Part shown: positions 4,853 to 10,840 of the stretch, in pieces
How positions within the stretch are numbered: the first letter of the stretch is position 1
Layout: each line of letters opens with the position of its first letter
Origin: Chloroflexota bacterium
GTDB lineage: Bacteria; Chloroflexota; Dehalococcoidia; SZUA-161
Length of the DNA stretch: 10,840 bases
Assembly (NCBI GenBank): GCA_003229915.1
Contig: QIGA01000232.1
Span: forward strand, 1-10,840
Reading direction: 5' to 3'
Notes under the pieces: model-generated
What the model saw: only the letters and a program-made list of their open reading frames with translations
What the model was told of the DNA's origin: nothing
Databases searched by the model: none
Translations under genes and position numbers: made by a program

Positions 4853-6541
4853 ATGGCTGCCTCCGAATCAACCGCCCCCTCCGATTTCATTCGGAATATC
4901 ATCAACGAGGACCTCAAAAACAACAAGAACGAGGGGCGTGTGCACACGCGGTTCCCGCCGGAGCCGAATGGCTACTTGCACATCGGGCACGCCAAGTCCA
5001 TCTGCCTCAATTTCGGCAGCGCTGCGCAGTACGGAGGCCTGTGCAATTTGCGGTTCGATGATACAAACCCCACCAAAGAAGAGCATGAATACGTCGAATC
5101 GATCAAGGAAGACGTGCGCTGGCTTGGGTTTGACTGGGGCGATCGGCTATTCTATGCCTCGGACTACTTCGATCAGATGTATGATTATGCTGCGCAGTTG
5201 ATCAAAGCGGATAAGGCTTATGTTGATGATCTGAGCGCGGATGAGATAAGGGAGTACCGTGGAACCCTCACTGAGCCTGGCAAGGAGAGTCCACACCGCA
5301 ACCGTTCGATAGAAGAGAATCTCGATTTGTTCGAACGCATGCGAGCAGGGGAGTTCGAGAATGGTTCCCGAGTGCTCCGCGCCAAAATCGACATGGCATC
5401 ACCAAACTTGAATTTGCGCGATCCGGCCATGTATCGCATCCTGCATGAAGAACATCACCGTACCGGCAACAAGTGGTGCATCTATCCGATGTACGATTGG
5501 GCCCATGGGCTTGAGGATTCTATTGAGGGGATCACCCATTCCATTTGCACGCTGGAATTCGAAGATCACCGCCTGTTGTACGACTGGTTTCTTGATGAAC
5601 TGGGTGTCTACCACCCACGGCAGATCGAATTCGCTCGCCTCAATCTCACCTACACCGTGCTGAGCAAGCGAAAGCTGCTGCAGTTGGTGGAGCAAGGACA
5701 TGTCATCGGGTGGGACGACCCTCGGATGCCGACCATTTCGGGTTTGCGTAGACGCGGATACACGGCGGAGTCCATCCGGAATTTCTGCGACCGCATCGGT
5801 GTAGCCAAGACTGATAGTACCATCGATATTGCGCTGCTTGAGCACTGCATCCGGGAGGATTTGAACAGGCACGCCCCGCGCGTTATGGGAGTGTTGCGTC
5901 CCATTCGTGTGGTCATCGACAATTATCCCGAAGACCAGACCGAAGAGCTGGATGCTGTCAACAATCCTGAAGACCCCGATATGGGAACGCGGAAGATACC
6001 GTTTTCACGCGTGCTGTACATCGAGCGGGAGGATTTCCGGGAAGACCCGCCGAAGAAGTTCTTCCGTCTGGCCCCAGGTCGTGAGGTGCGGTTACGATAT
6101 GCGTATTTCATCACCTGTGTCGGAGTGGTGAAGGATGAGCAGACTGGCGAGGTGGTTGAGTTGCATTGCACTTATGACCCGGAGACACGAGGAGGGTCAG
6201 CCTCGGACGGGCGCAAGGTCAAAGGAACTATCCACTGGGTTTCGGCTGCCCATGCGCTCGATGCTGAAGTGCGCCTGTACGATCGACTCTTCACCACGGA
6301 GAACCCCGGCGATGTCAAAGGTGGGGCCGATTTTGAAAGGGTTTTGAATCCTGATTCGCTGGAGACTCTAGCGGGGTATGTCGAACCCATCTTGGCGGGC
6401 GCAGCACCGGGAAATCGGTATCAGTTCGAACGGCTGGGCTATTTCTGTGTTGATTCGAGAGACTCTTCAGCCGGGCGGCTGGTATTCAACCGGACGGTTA
6501 CTTTACGCGATTCCTGGGCCAAGATCGAGAAGAGGCTTTAG
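4853..6541 (+). CDS. glnS: Glutamine--tRNA ligase (GlnRS)
   Basis: This class I synthetase loads glutamine directly on tRNA-Gln in the cytoplasm. The 562-residue protein has PPEPNG at 35-40, a perfect HIGH motif at 43-46, RFDDTNP at 67-73 and the KMSKS-type motif VLSKRK at 269-274. The two-barrel anticodon-binding region follows from about 340 to the end. E. coli GlnRS (554 residues) is nearly the same length and reads very similarly around TRFPPEPNGYLHIGHAKSICLNFG. The frame extends back to a GTG at 4778, but that lies upstream of the expected transcript start. The ATG at 4853 gives the normal N-terminus (DFIRNIINEDL), although the nearest ribosome-site match, AGGGGA, is rather far, about 13 nt. 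A bacterium with GlnRS does not depend on the GatCAB route for Gln-tRNA. The gene is divergent from gltX and convergent with rluD. Confidence 0.97.
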   Translation: MAASESTAPSDFIRNIINEDLKNNKNEGRVHTRFPPEPNGYLHIGHAKSICLNFGSAAQYGGLCNLRFDDTNPTKEEHEYVESIKEDVRWLGFDWGDRLFYASDYFDQMYDYAAQLIKADKAYVDDLSADEIREYRGTLTEPGKESPHRNRSIEENLDLFERMRAGEFENGSRVLRAKIDMASPNLNLRDPAMYRILHEEHHRTGNKWCIYPMYDWAHGLEDSIEGITHSICTLEFEDHRLLYDWFLDELGVYHPRQIEFARLNLTYTVLSKRKLLQLVEQGHVIGWDDPRMPTISGLRRRGYTAESIRNFCDRIGVAKTDSTIDIALLEHCIREDLNRHAPRVMGVLRPIRVVIDNYPEDQTEELDAVNNPEDPDMGTRKIPFSRVLYIEREDFREDPPKKFFRLAPGREVRLRYAYFITCVGVVKDEQTGEVVELHCTYDPETRGGSASDGRKVKGTIHWVSAAHALDAEVRLYDRLFTTENPGDVKGGADFERVLNPDSLETLAGYVEPILAGAAPGNRYQFERLGYFCVDSRDSSAGRLVFNRTVTLRDSWAKIEKRL

Positions 6542-6614
6542 AACACGGTATGCGGGGCCAGGGCCTTAGTCTGGGAAAGACATGAACAGCTCGGCAGTGG
6601 CTCGATGTTAACGG

Positions 6615-7523
6615 CTATCTAACAGCTCCTGTGCTGAGCTGTCTAAGTACACCTGCCAGGTCCGGGGGCAACTCCGACCTGAACTCTACAAACTCCCCAC
6701 TGGAAGGCAGCCTGAAGCCGAGATGGTGGGCATGGAGGAATTGCCTTCCCAAGAGTGGGGACTTCTTCCCGTAGACGGGGTCACCAAAGACAGGGTGCCC
6801 TATCGCTGAGAAATGGACCCTTATCTGGTGAGTGCGCCCGGTTTCCAGTATCGCCTCAAGCAATGTATAGTCGTCCATGTATTCAATCACGTGATATCGC
6901 GTCCGTGCCTCTCGACCTCCGGAGACCACCGCCATGCGCTTCCTGTCACTGGGATGGCGGCCGACCGGGGCTTCTATGATGCCATGCCTCGGAGAAAGGC
7001 ATCCCGTGACCAGAACCAGGTATGCCTTTGTGACCGAGCGCTGTTTGATTTGGCGGGAAAGGCTCATCTGGGCGTCGTCGTTCTTGGCTACCATCATCAG
7101 CCCTGAAGTAGCCTTGTCCAGCCGGTGCACAATGCCGGGGCGAAGTGAGCCGTCGATTCCGCCGAGGTCAGGGCAGCGGGCGAGGATAGCATTTACCAGT
7201 GTACCAGTGTACTGGCCTGCTGCAGGGTGAACGAGCAATCCCGCGGGCTTATCTACCACAAGGAGGTCGCTGTCCTCGTAGATGACTTTGAGAGGGATGT
7301 CCTCGGGGATCAGGGAGGTGGGGGCTGGTGGTGGTATGATAGCTATAACCCTTTCGCCGGTGTCGAGCCTGTGGCTCGCTTTGACCTGTCCTCCATCAAC
7401 GGTGACATGCCCATCCCTGATCAGTTTCTGAGCATGGGCACGGGATATCTGACACTGCTCTGCCACGTATGTGTCGAGGCGAGTGCCTGGATTGTGGACG
7501 ATGAGTTCCAGCCGTTTGTTCAT
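6615..7523 (-). CDS. rluD: RluD-type 23S rRNA pseudouridine synthase
   Basis: This enzyme of the RluA/RluD family converts uridines of structured RNA to pseudouridine; RluD itself acts on helix 69 of 23S rRNA. The 302-residue protein has an N-terminal S4 RNA-binding domain (about 14-60, TRLDTYVAEQ...ISRAHAQKLIRDG). The catalytic domain has PAGLLVHPA at 93-101, the signature RPGIVHRLDKATSG at 128-141 with catalytic Asp136, and GRTHQIRVH at 229-237. Length is typical. The frame is open to a TTG at 7562, but the ATG at 7523 starts the S4 domain normally; its ribosome site is weak. It follows lspA on the same strand, a common bacterial order, with a hairpin repeat in the gap of about 100 bp. The family is certain; the exact RNA target is not provable from sequence alone. 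Confidence 0.88.
   Translation of the reverse strand: MNKRLELIVHNPGTRLDTYVAEQCQISRAHAQKLIRDGHVTVDGGQVKASHRLDTGERVIAIIPPPAPTSLIPEDIPLKVIYEDSDLLVVDKPAGLLVHPAAGQYTGTLVNAILARCPDLGGIDGSLRPGIVHRLDKATSGLMMVAKNDDAQMSLSRQIKQRSVTKAYLVLVTGCLSPRHGIIEAPVGRHPSDRKRMAVVSGGREARTRYHVIEYMDDYTLLEAILETGRTHQIRVHFSAIGHPVFGDPVYGKKSPLLGRQFLHAHHLGFRLPSSGEFVEFRSELPPDLAGVLRQLSTGAVR
6622..6642. repeat. Inverted repeat at the rluD 3' end
   Basis: ACAGCTC and GAGCTGT form a 7-bp stem around a 7-nt loop inside the last codons of rluD. It may slow or end transcription between the convergent glnS and rluD genes. No T run follows on either strand. Confidence 0.3.
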
Positions 7524-7559
7524 CTCTGCGATCTTCAGTATCTCGCGAAAACCTCTACA

Positions 7560-7616
7560 CAAATTCCTCTCCCTCGAAGGGAGAGGTTAGGGGGGAGTTA
7601 GAGGGAAGGAATTTTG
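7560..7616. repeat. Nested palindromic repeat between lspA and rluD
   Basis: A perfect 9-bp hairpin (CCTCTCCCT, CGA loop, AGGGAGAGG; 7566-7586) sits inside a larger imperfect inverted repeat whose arms are 7560-7575 and 7601-7616. The centre reads GGTTAGGGGGGAG. Elements built as CCCTCTCCC ... GGGAGAGGGTTAGGG are common intergenic repeats in many bacteria. It could weaken read-through from lspA to rluD. Confidence 0.65.
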
Positions 7617-7623
7617 CGGTTAA

Positions 7624-8112
7624 CTATGATGGGCCCTCCTTCTTGGCAGCGAATAGCAGGTAATAGGCGATAAGGAAAGCCCCCACGACAATGGCCGAAT
7701 CAGAGAGATTGAATATCGGCCAGGTGCCAATGTCTATGAAATCGGTCACCTCTCCCAAGCGAAGGCGGTCGGTCAGGTTGCCTACGGCACCTCCCAGGTC
7801 AAGCCCTAGCCCGACTTTGAGTAGCGTGCTGCCCGAGGGGAGGTAGCGAAGGTAGAGGACAATAACCGTGATCGCGATAACAGCAGCCAGAGCCAGGAGG
7901 AAGGCCTGGTTACCGAAAAGTCCAAAGGCACCGCCCGTATTGGTAGTGTAGGTGAGCCGCACCGGGCCATCGCTGGGTACCGACTGCCCCGGCACCATAT
8001 TCGCCCGTACCAGATACTTGCTGAGCTGATCGATGCCAATCACTGACAGGGCGATCAACCATAGGGGTAGAGATTTCGTCATCCTGCGATCAAAGGCTTC
8101 TGACCTCGCCAT
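7624..8112 (-). CDS. lspA: Lipoprotein signal peptidase (signal peptidase II)
   Basis: This membrane aspartyl protease removes signal peptides from diacylglyceryl-modified prolipoproteins, so it would process proteins such as the FKBP lipoprotein encoded at 516-1055. The 162-residue protein has four hydrophobic segments, about residues 14-30, 67-90, 97-113 and 136-155. Family motifs are DQLSKYLV (28-35), NTGGAFG (58-64; the common form is NTGAAFS), GGAVGNLTDR (107-116), VTDFID (122-127) and FNLSDS (134-139). The catalytic pair should be Asp124 and Asp138. Starts at 8112 and 8082 are both possible. Neither has a strong ribosome site, and the shorter form (152 residues) still contains everything conserved. 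A moderate promoter upstream fits the longer one. rluD follows on the same strand. Confidence 0.95.
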   Translation of the reverse strand: MARSEAFDRRMTKSLPLWLIALSVIGIDQLSKYLVRANMVPGQSVPSDGPVRLTYTTNTGGAFGLFGNQAFLLALAAVIAITVIVLYLRYLPSGSTLLKVGLGLDLGGAVGNLTDRLRLGEVTDFIDIGTWPIFNLSDSAIVVGAFLIAYYLLFAAKKEGPS

Positions 8113-8150
8113 CGTACTGCGTTGCAGCCATCACCCAGTATTCGATTCTG

Positions 8151-8179
8151 AGTTTAGCACATTAGGTGGGGGCGTTCAA
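8151..8179 (-). promoter_or_regulatory. Candidate lspA promoter
   Basis: On the minus strand TTGAAC (8174-8179) and TAAACT (8151-8156) are 17 bp apart; each matches consensus at four positions. The -35 box lies in the loop and arm of the hairpin at 8169-8189. Confidence 0.35.
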
Positions 8180-8189
8180 TGAACGCCCC
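8169..8189. repeat. Perfect 9-bp hairpin
   Basis: GGGGCGTTC and GAACGCCCC enclose an AAT loop. It sits between lspA and the downstream repeat zone and overlaps the candidate lspA -35 box. It lacks a T run. Confidence 0.5.
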
Positions 8190-8218
8190 ATGGAGCATTG
8201 CCAGTTATCGCCCTTGCG

Positions 8219-8309
8219 CTCATTCCTGCGGAGGCAGGAATCCAGACGAGGGCGGATGCGGATTCCCGCTATCTGCTTTCGCAGGCGCAAGCTGCGCGGG
8301 GATGACGAG
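8219..8309. repeat. REP-type palindromic repeat zone
   Basis: The left half is a hairpin, ATTCCTGC (8222-8229) with GCAGGAAT (8234-8241), followed by CCAG. The right half runs from GGATTCCCGC to GCGGGGATGACGAG. The two halves are roughly inverted with respect to each other. This form, CATTCC..GC..GGAATCCAG paired with GGATTCCCGC..GGGATGACG, is a widespread class of bacterial intergenic repeat. With the hairpin at 8169 it fills most of the 260-bp gap between lspA and the next gene. Confidence 0.7.
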
Positions 8310-8337
8310 GGCAAAGGGATTGTCCTGGCCCCATATA

Positions 8338-8366
8338 TTGACACTCGCTCGTCTGGAGCCTAGAAT
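8338..8366 (+). promoter_or_regulatory. Near-consensus promoter of the Uri/DUF123 gene
   Basis: TTGACA (8338-8343), a 17-bp spacer and TAGAAT (8361-8366) match consensus at 11 of 12 positions. The expected transcript start is about 8373, the first base of the GTG start codon, implying a leaderless mRNA. Confidence 0.65.
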
Positions 8367-8372
8367 CGCTTC

Positions 8373-8825
8373 GTGGCAAATGTCAAAGGCACCTACGCTC
8401 TTGTCCTTGCGCTGGACCAAGAGACTGACATCGCTGTGGGCAGGTTGGGCACCTTCTCTTTTCCGTCCGGACACTACCTGTATGTGGGCAGCGCCTTGGG
8501 AGGGCTGTTTCCCAGAGTGAGGCGCCATGTCCGGGGTGGCAGAAAGATTCATTGGCATATCGACTATCTGAGACAGCGAGCAAGACTGGTCGAGGTCTGG
8601 TGTCTGGTTTCCGACGAGAGGCGGGAATGCTCTTGGTATCGGGCTGCGACGAAAATGCCGCACGCCGGGATGCCAGTTGCTGGCTTTGGCTCCTCGGGCT
8701 GTGGCTGTGATGCCCACTTGCTGTATTTCGCCTCTATGCCGTCACTGGAAACCTTTCGCCGCAAGTTGGGAGAGAGTGGGCGGGATTTGCGGAAGATGTC
8801 GCTGGAAGCGGAGGTATTGGCCTAG
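8373..8825 (+). CDS. DUF123 / Uri-type GIY-YIG-like protein
   Basis: The 150-residue protein matches the COG1833 (DUF123) family, related to GIY-YIG nucleases. GTY at 6-8 and YVG at 37-39 (HYLYVGSALGGL) take the place of GIY and YIG. RVRRHVR is followed by HWHIDYL at about 60-66, then an ECSWY segment. FGSSGCGCDAHLLY is near 104-117; the family usually has SSDC here, so a commonly acidic position is Gly. A DNA-cleaving or nucleic-acid-binding role is inferred from the fold, and biological function in bacteria is poorly known. The GTG start has no ribosome site at normal distance and coincides with the predicted transcript start, so initiation may be leaderless. The gene ends tail to tail with the hydrolase gene, sharing CTAG. 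Confidence 0.85.
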   Translation: MANVKGTYALVLALDQETDIAVGRLGTFSFPSGHYLYVGSALGGLFPRVRRHVRGGRKIHWHIDYLRQRARLVEVWCLVSDERRECSWYRAATKMPHAGMPVAGFGSSGCGCDAHLLYFASMPSLETFRRKLGESGRDLRKMSLEAEVLA

Positions 8826-9469
8826 CCCTGCGTGGGCAGGTTCAGCGTGTCTGCAAAGAAAGCGGCGACCCTGCTACCCATCCTATCCTCATAGCCCCAC
8901 CATAGGTGGTCAGCGCCGGAGATCACCTTGTACTGTTTCGGCTCCGGCAGTTCCTCGGTGAAGCTTTTGAGATCAACTGCAGGCAATGCCAGGTCCTCGC
9001 TGCCCCACAGGAGGAGCTTAGGCTTTACATAACGCTCTATCGGGGAGTCATAGGAGAGTATTGGCGATATCAACGCCAGTGCCTTCACTCGCTCATCCCT
9101 GGCAGCAAGTTCGAGGGCGACACCAGCGCCAAAGGAATAGCCGCAAAGACCGATTCTACTCTGGTCAACCCGCTCCATTGACGAGACAAAGGAGATCGCT
9201 GCGGCAACATCGTCGCGCTCCCCAATGCCGTTGTCGTGCGCCCCTTGGCTGCCACCAACGCTGCGGAAGTTGAACCTTAAGGAGGCGATTGATACTTGCG
9301 ACAGGGCTTGGCAGACTGCGACAACGATGTTATTGTCCATCATGCCGCCGAAGAGGGGGTGGGGATGGCAGACCACCACTGCAGCAAAAGGCATTTCCTC
9401 TTCGGGGACGCTGGATATCCCCTCAAGGGAAAGATTGCCACATGAGAATGTTACTCTGTTCTCAGTCAT
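8822..9469 (-). CDS. Alpha/beta hydrolase of the COG2945 type
   Basis: This 215-residue cytoplasmic protein has the alpha/beta-hydrolase layout. HPHPLFGGMMDNN (35-47) is the oxyanion-side motif typical of the COG2945 group. RFNFRSVGGSQG (65-76) follows. The nucleophile elbow GYSFGAG has Ser112, the acid is probably Asp159 (GSEDLALP) and the base His188 (GADHLWWG). All three are in the expected order, so the enzyme should be active, most likely on esters; the natural substrate is unknown. The frame is open to a TTG at 9475, but the ATG at 9469 is preferred. The ribosome site is weak (TTTGAG just before the ATG). A strong 60-nt stem-loop ends about 25 nt upstream and may affect translation. Its stop shares CTAG with the converging Uri-type gene. 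Confidence 0.9.
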   Translation of the reverse strand: MTENRVTFSCGNLSLEGISSVPEEEMPFAAVVVCHPHPLFGGMMDNNIVVAVCQALSQVSIASLRFNFRSVGGSQGAHDNGIGERDDVAAAISFVSSMERVDQSRIGLCGYSFGAGVALELAARDERVKALALISPILSYDSPIERYVKPKLLLWGSEDLALPAVDLKSFTEELPEPKQYKVISGADHLWWGYEDRMGSRVAAFFADTLNLPTQG

Positions 9470-9494
9470 GCTCAAATTCGATTGGCGGGTCGAT

Positions 9495-9554
9495 CTGTGA
9501 GCCCCGGATGCGTCTCTGCCAGTAGGAGAGATGGCATTCCCCGCAGGCTCACAG
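9495..9554 (-). ncRNA. Candidate structured leader RNA of the hydrolase gene
   Basis: Read on the minus strand, three nested collinear stems form one long hairpin. P1 is CTGTGAGCC with GGCTCACAG (9 bp). P2 is TGCG with CGCA. A purine-rich internal loop (GGGAA opposite GAGA) comes next, and P3 is TGCCA with TGGCA, closing a 10-nt pyrimidine-rich loop. It ends about 25 nt before the hydrolase ATG. A TAAAAT at 9559-9564 would start the RNA near the first base of P1. I recognise no known riboswitch. Alternatives are a DNA-level operator, a small mobile palindrome, or a plus-strand terminator, since TTTCATTTTAT follows on the plus strand. Confidence 0.4.
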
Positions 9555-9642
9555 TTTCATTTTATCACACTTGCCGTGGGAAATCAGAGAATGCATCAAC
9601 ACCCCGAAATAGCGCTTGGCTTTAAAAATCAGAGTTTTGGGT

Positions 9643-9826
9643 GTCATAGCGAGCGCAGCGAAGCAATCTCACGGTCTCAGGGTAAACTCCGCGAAGCAAT
9701 CCCATCATAAATACATTCAAGATTGCTTCGGCACCCTACGACTGAGCACAATTCTAGTGCCTAGCTACAGAAATGAGCGTTACTTTATTTCGCAAGGAGA
9801 GACCCTTCACTCCGTTCAGGGTGACA
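9643..9826. repeat. MITE/REP-like composite repeat
   Basis: The left end is GTCATAGCGAG followed by CGCAGCGAAGCAATCT. The right end is a hairpin-forming segment with GACCCTTCACTC and GTTCAGGGTGACA. Inside are a partial GCGAAGCAATCCC (9691-9703) and an inverted AAGATTGCTTCGGC (9719-9732). The ends share a short terminal inverted repeat, TGTCA and TGACA. Elements of this style are dispersed in many genomes and give false ORFs when translated. Confidence 0.7.
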
Positions 9827-9838
9827 TAGAAAATGACT

Positions 9839-9865
9839 GTCATTGCGAGCGCAGCGAAGCAATCT
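9839..9865. repeat. Second copy of the GCGAGCGCAGCGAAGCAATCT motif
   Basis: This 27-bp copy matches 9643-9669 at all but one position and has the same orientation. Being a lone left end, it may be a truncated element or the start of a second, decayed copy. Confidence 0.7.
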
Positions 9866-10132
9866 GCAGAGCGAAGAACCTGGGTTATTACGCTGATTTC
9901 ATAACTAAGCACCAGCATCTCTACCACACCAGCACAACACGGGAGGTGCTAAGCATATTGAGGGCAGGAGCACGTTAGCCGCGTCTGGAATGTTAGCCCC
10001 AGCATCTGGGGGCTTTCGCCTCTTGGGCATAGTATAGAGGGTCTCTGTCTACCAGGATTGCTTTGGCTTCCTCAAAACAGGGGTAGTTTTGCGGAATTGC
10101 AGAAATATGCGCTAAGGGAGCAACATATGGTG
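9866..10132. other. Non-coding stretch without a supported gene
   Basis: I see no convincing coding frame here. The only clear structure is a GC-rich hairpin at 9996-10011 (CCCCAG, CAT, CTGGGG) followed on the plus strand by GGCTTTCGCC. It could be a weak plus-strand terminator, but no gene ends nearby on that strand. Confidence 0.4.
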
Positions 10133-10297
10133 CTACTTTTGGCGGGGAGCGCTCAGCTTCTTGACGTGCCCCCTGAATCCCAAGCTATAGTCCAGCCTCG
10201 CCTTCAGATACTCCACTAGCTCTTCTTTGGTCAGGGTGCTGGCCCACTTCTCGTCGAGCTCCAGAGTGACGTTGAATTTCATCTGTTTCTTGTCCAT
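10133..10297 (-). CDS. Small 54-residue protein, function unknown
   Basis: The frame begins MDKKQMKFNVTLELDEKW and ends in a basic tail, HVKKLSAPRQK. The first part alternates hydrophobic and polar residues like a beta strand. The middle (about 22-37, LTKEELVEYLKARLDY) should be an amphipathic helix. It is soluble and has no Cys. AAGGGTGG lies about 5 nt before the ATG, a good ribosome site for a gene this short, and a moderate promoter is visible. I do not recognise a family. A strand followed by a helix with a basic tail is compatible with a small nucleic-acid-binding or regulatory protein, but that is speculation. It lies downstream of rarA on the same strand, 114 bp away, and probably has its own promoter. 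Confidence 0.6.
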   Translation of the reverse strand: MDKKQMKFNVTLELDEKWASTLTKEELVEYLKARLDYSLGFRGHVKKLSAPRQK

Positions 10298-10331
10298 AAT
10301 CCACCCTTCACACTTGCTACAGTATAGCTAT

Positions 10332-10360
10332 ATGATACATCATCTAATGCGTGTCGTAAA
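10332..10360 (-). promoter_or_regulatory. Candidate promoter of the 54-residue protein gene
   Basis: On the minus strand TTTACG (10355-10360) and TATCAT (10332-10337) are 17 bp apart, giving a leader of about 28 nt. The -35 match is only moderate. Confidence 0.3.
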
Positions 10361-10411
10361 TCACAAAAGTCTTAATTCTGGAGGAATTCTTGCGCGGTTG
10401 CCGGGCCTCTG

Positions 10412-10840
10412 TTATCTCATTGAACCTTTTGCTTGTTGGCGCCATTTCTTGAGCCGATCCTCGATCTCTTTCTCGAAGCCCTGGTCGCTGGGTTCGTAGT
10501 ACTTTCTCCCTTTAAGGGAATCGGGGAGATGCTGCTGGTTTACGAAATGCTCGGGGAAATCGTGGGCGTACTTGTAGCCCTTGCCGTAGCCCACCTGGCG
10601 CATCAGACCAGTGACCGGATTGCGCAGATGGAGTGGGACGGGCTCAATCCTTGTCCTCTCCACGTCCTGCTGCACCTTGGTGTAGGCTTTGTAGAGGGCG
10701 TTGCTCTTGGGCGCGGTAGCCAGATGGATCACAGCCTGCGCAAGTGCCAGGTTGCCCTCAGGCATGCCAAGGAAGTGCACCGCCTGCTGGGCTGAGATGG
10801 CGACAACCAGCGCCTGGGGATCGGCCATGCCGACATCCTC
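10412..10840 (-). CDS. rarA: Replication-associated recombination protein A (RarA/MgsA), C-terminal part
   Basis: The visible 142 residues are the C-terminal part of RarA (MgsA, YcaJ), an AAA+ ATPase related to clamp loaders that acts at stalled replication forks. The gene continues past the right edge, so the Walker motifs are not visible. The fragment opens EDVGMADPQALVVA, a family hallmark. NALYKAYTKVQQDV and the region NPVTGLMRQVGYGKGYKYAHDFPEHFVNQQHLPDSLKGRKYYEP then lead into a final helix (EKEIEDRLKKWRQQ). These form the C-terminal tetramerisation domain. The frame is continuous to the edge, and the internal ATG at 10828 is not the real start. Apart from the cut at the edge, it looks intact. 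Confidence 0.95.
   Translation of the reverse strand, partial: EDVGMADPQALVVAISAQQAVHFLGMPEGNLALAQAVIHLATAPKSNALYKAYTKVQQDVERTRIEPVPLHLRNPVTGLMRQVGYGKGYKYAHDFPEHFVNQQHLPDSLKGRKYYEPSDQGFEKEIEDRLKKWRQQAKGSMR

Noticed and set aside
6755..7601. Plus-strand frames opposite rluD
   Set aside because: Antisense shadows; the minus strand carries the full pseudouridine-synthase signature.
9643..9865. CRISPR array
   Set aside because: The repeated motifs are few, unevenly spaced and in both orientations; no cas gene is present.
9616..9978. Plus-strand open frame of 120 codons
   Set aside because: It is the translation of intergenic repeats (ASAAKQSH, CHCERSEAI), a known source of false ORFs, and has no ribosome site.

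Overview
The window looks like chromosomal DNA from a free-living bacterium with housekeeping genes on both strands, sigma70-type promoters and many short palindromic intergenic repeats. My best guess is a Chloroflexota (Dehalococcoidia-like) lineage. The grounds are weak: a bacterial GlnRS beside GluRS, a Thr/Pro-rich FKBP lipoprotein, and repeats built on GAGCGCAGCGAAGCAATC. No rRNA gene or phylogenetic marker is present to settle it, and I found no tRNA, CRISPR array, transposase or phage gene.

Layout. Bases 1-515 hold the possible decayed edge of a minus-strand gene, a cluster of ACACACT/AGTGTGT motifs and a promoter. Bases 516-1055 (+) encode a lipoprotein FKBP/SlyD-like prolyl isomerase. 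It converges on a minus-strand pair: a two-helix membrane protein (1393-1590) and a Cys-rich zinc-ribbon protein (1076-1345). A small Cys-containing protein (1769-2113, +) is followed by what looks like a truncated zinc-ribbon gene, interrupted by the first of two 98-bp palindromic repeats (2193-2290 and 3039-3136). An unrecognised, AT-richer minus-strand ORF (2327-3001) lies between the two repeats. The second repeat sits at the 3' end of gltX (3154-4647, -). A 26-bp piece of the gltX end is duplicated on its far side, there with an in-frame stop 7 nt before the ORF start. This suggests an insertion split an ancestral gltX-ORF junction.

Divergent from gltX, with promoters facing away from each other, is glnS (4853-6541, +). 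The two enzymes imply direct charging of both tRNA-Glu and tRNA-Gln. glnS converges on rluD (6615-7523, -), which lies downstream of lspA (7624-8112, -). That lspA-rluD order is common in bacteria; here a nested hairpin repeat fills the gap. A REP-type repeat zone separates lspA from a Uri/DUF123 GIY-YIG-like protein (8373-8825, +). Its near-consensus promoter predicts a leaderless GTG-start mRNA. It ends tail to tail with an alpha/beta hydrolase (8822-9469, -), the two stop codons sharing one CTAG. A strong 60-nt stem-loop lies just upstream of the hydrolase start.

Bases about 9555-10132 are non-coding and rich in repeats. Then come a 54-aa minus-strand protein (10133-10297) and the C-terminal part of rarA/mgsA (10412-10840, -), which runs off the right edge. 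The genes are mostly independent housekeeping units. The main interest lies in repeat-driven remodelling at gltX, the structured hydrolase leader and the small Cys-rich proteins. I see no convincing complete novel system.
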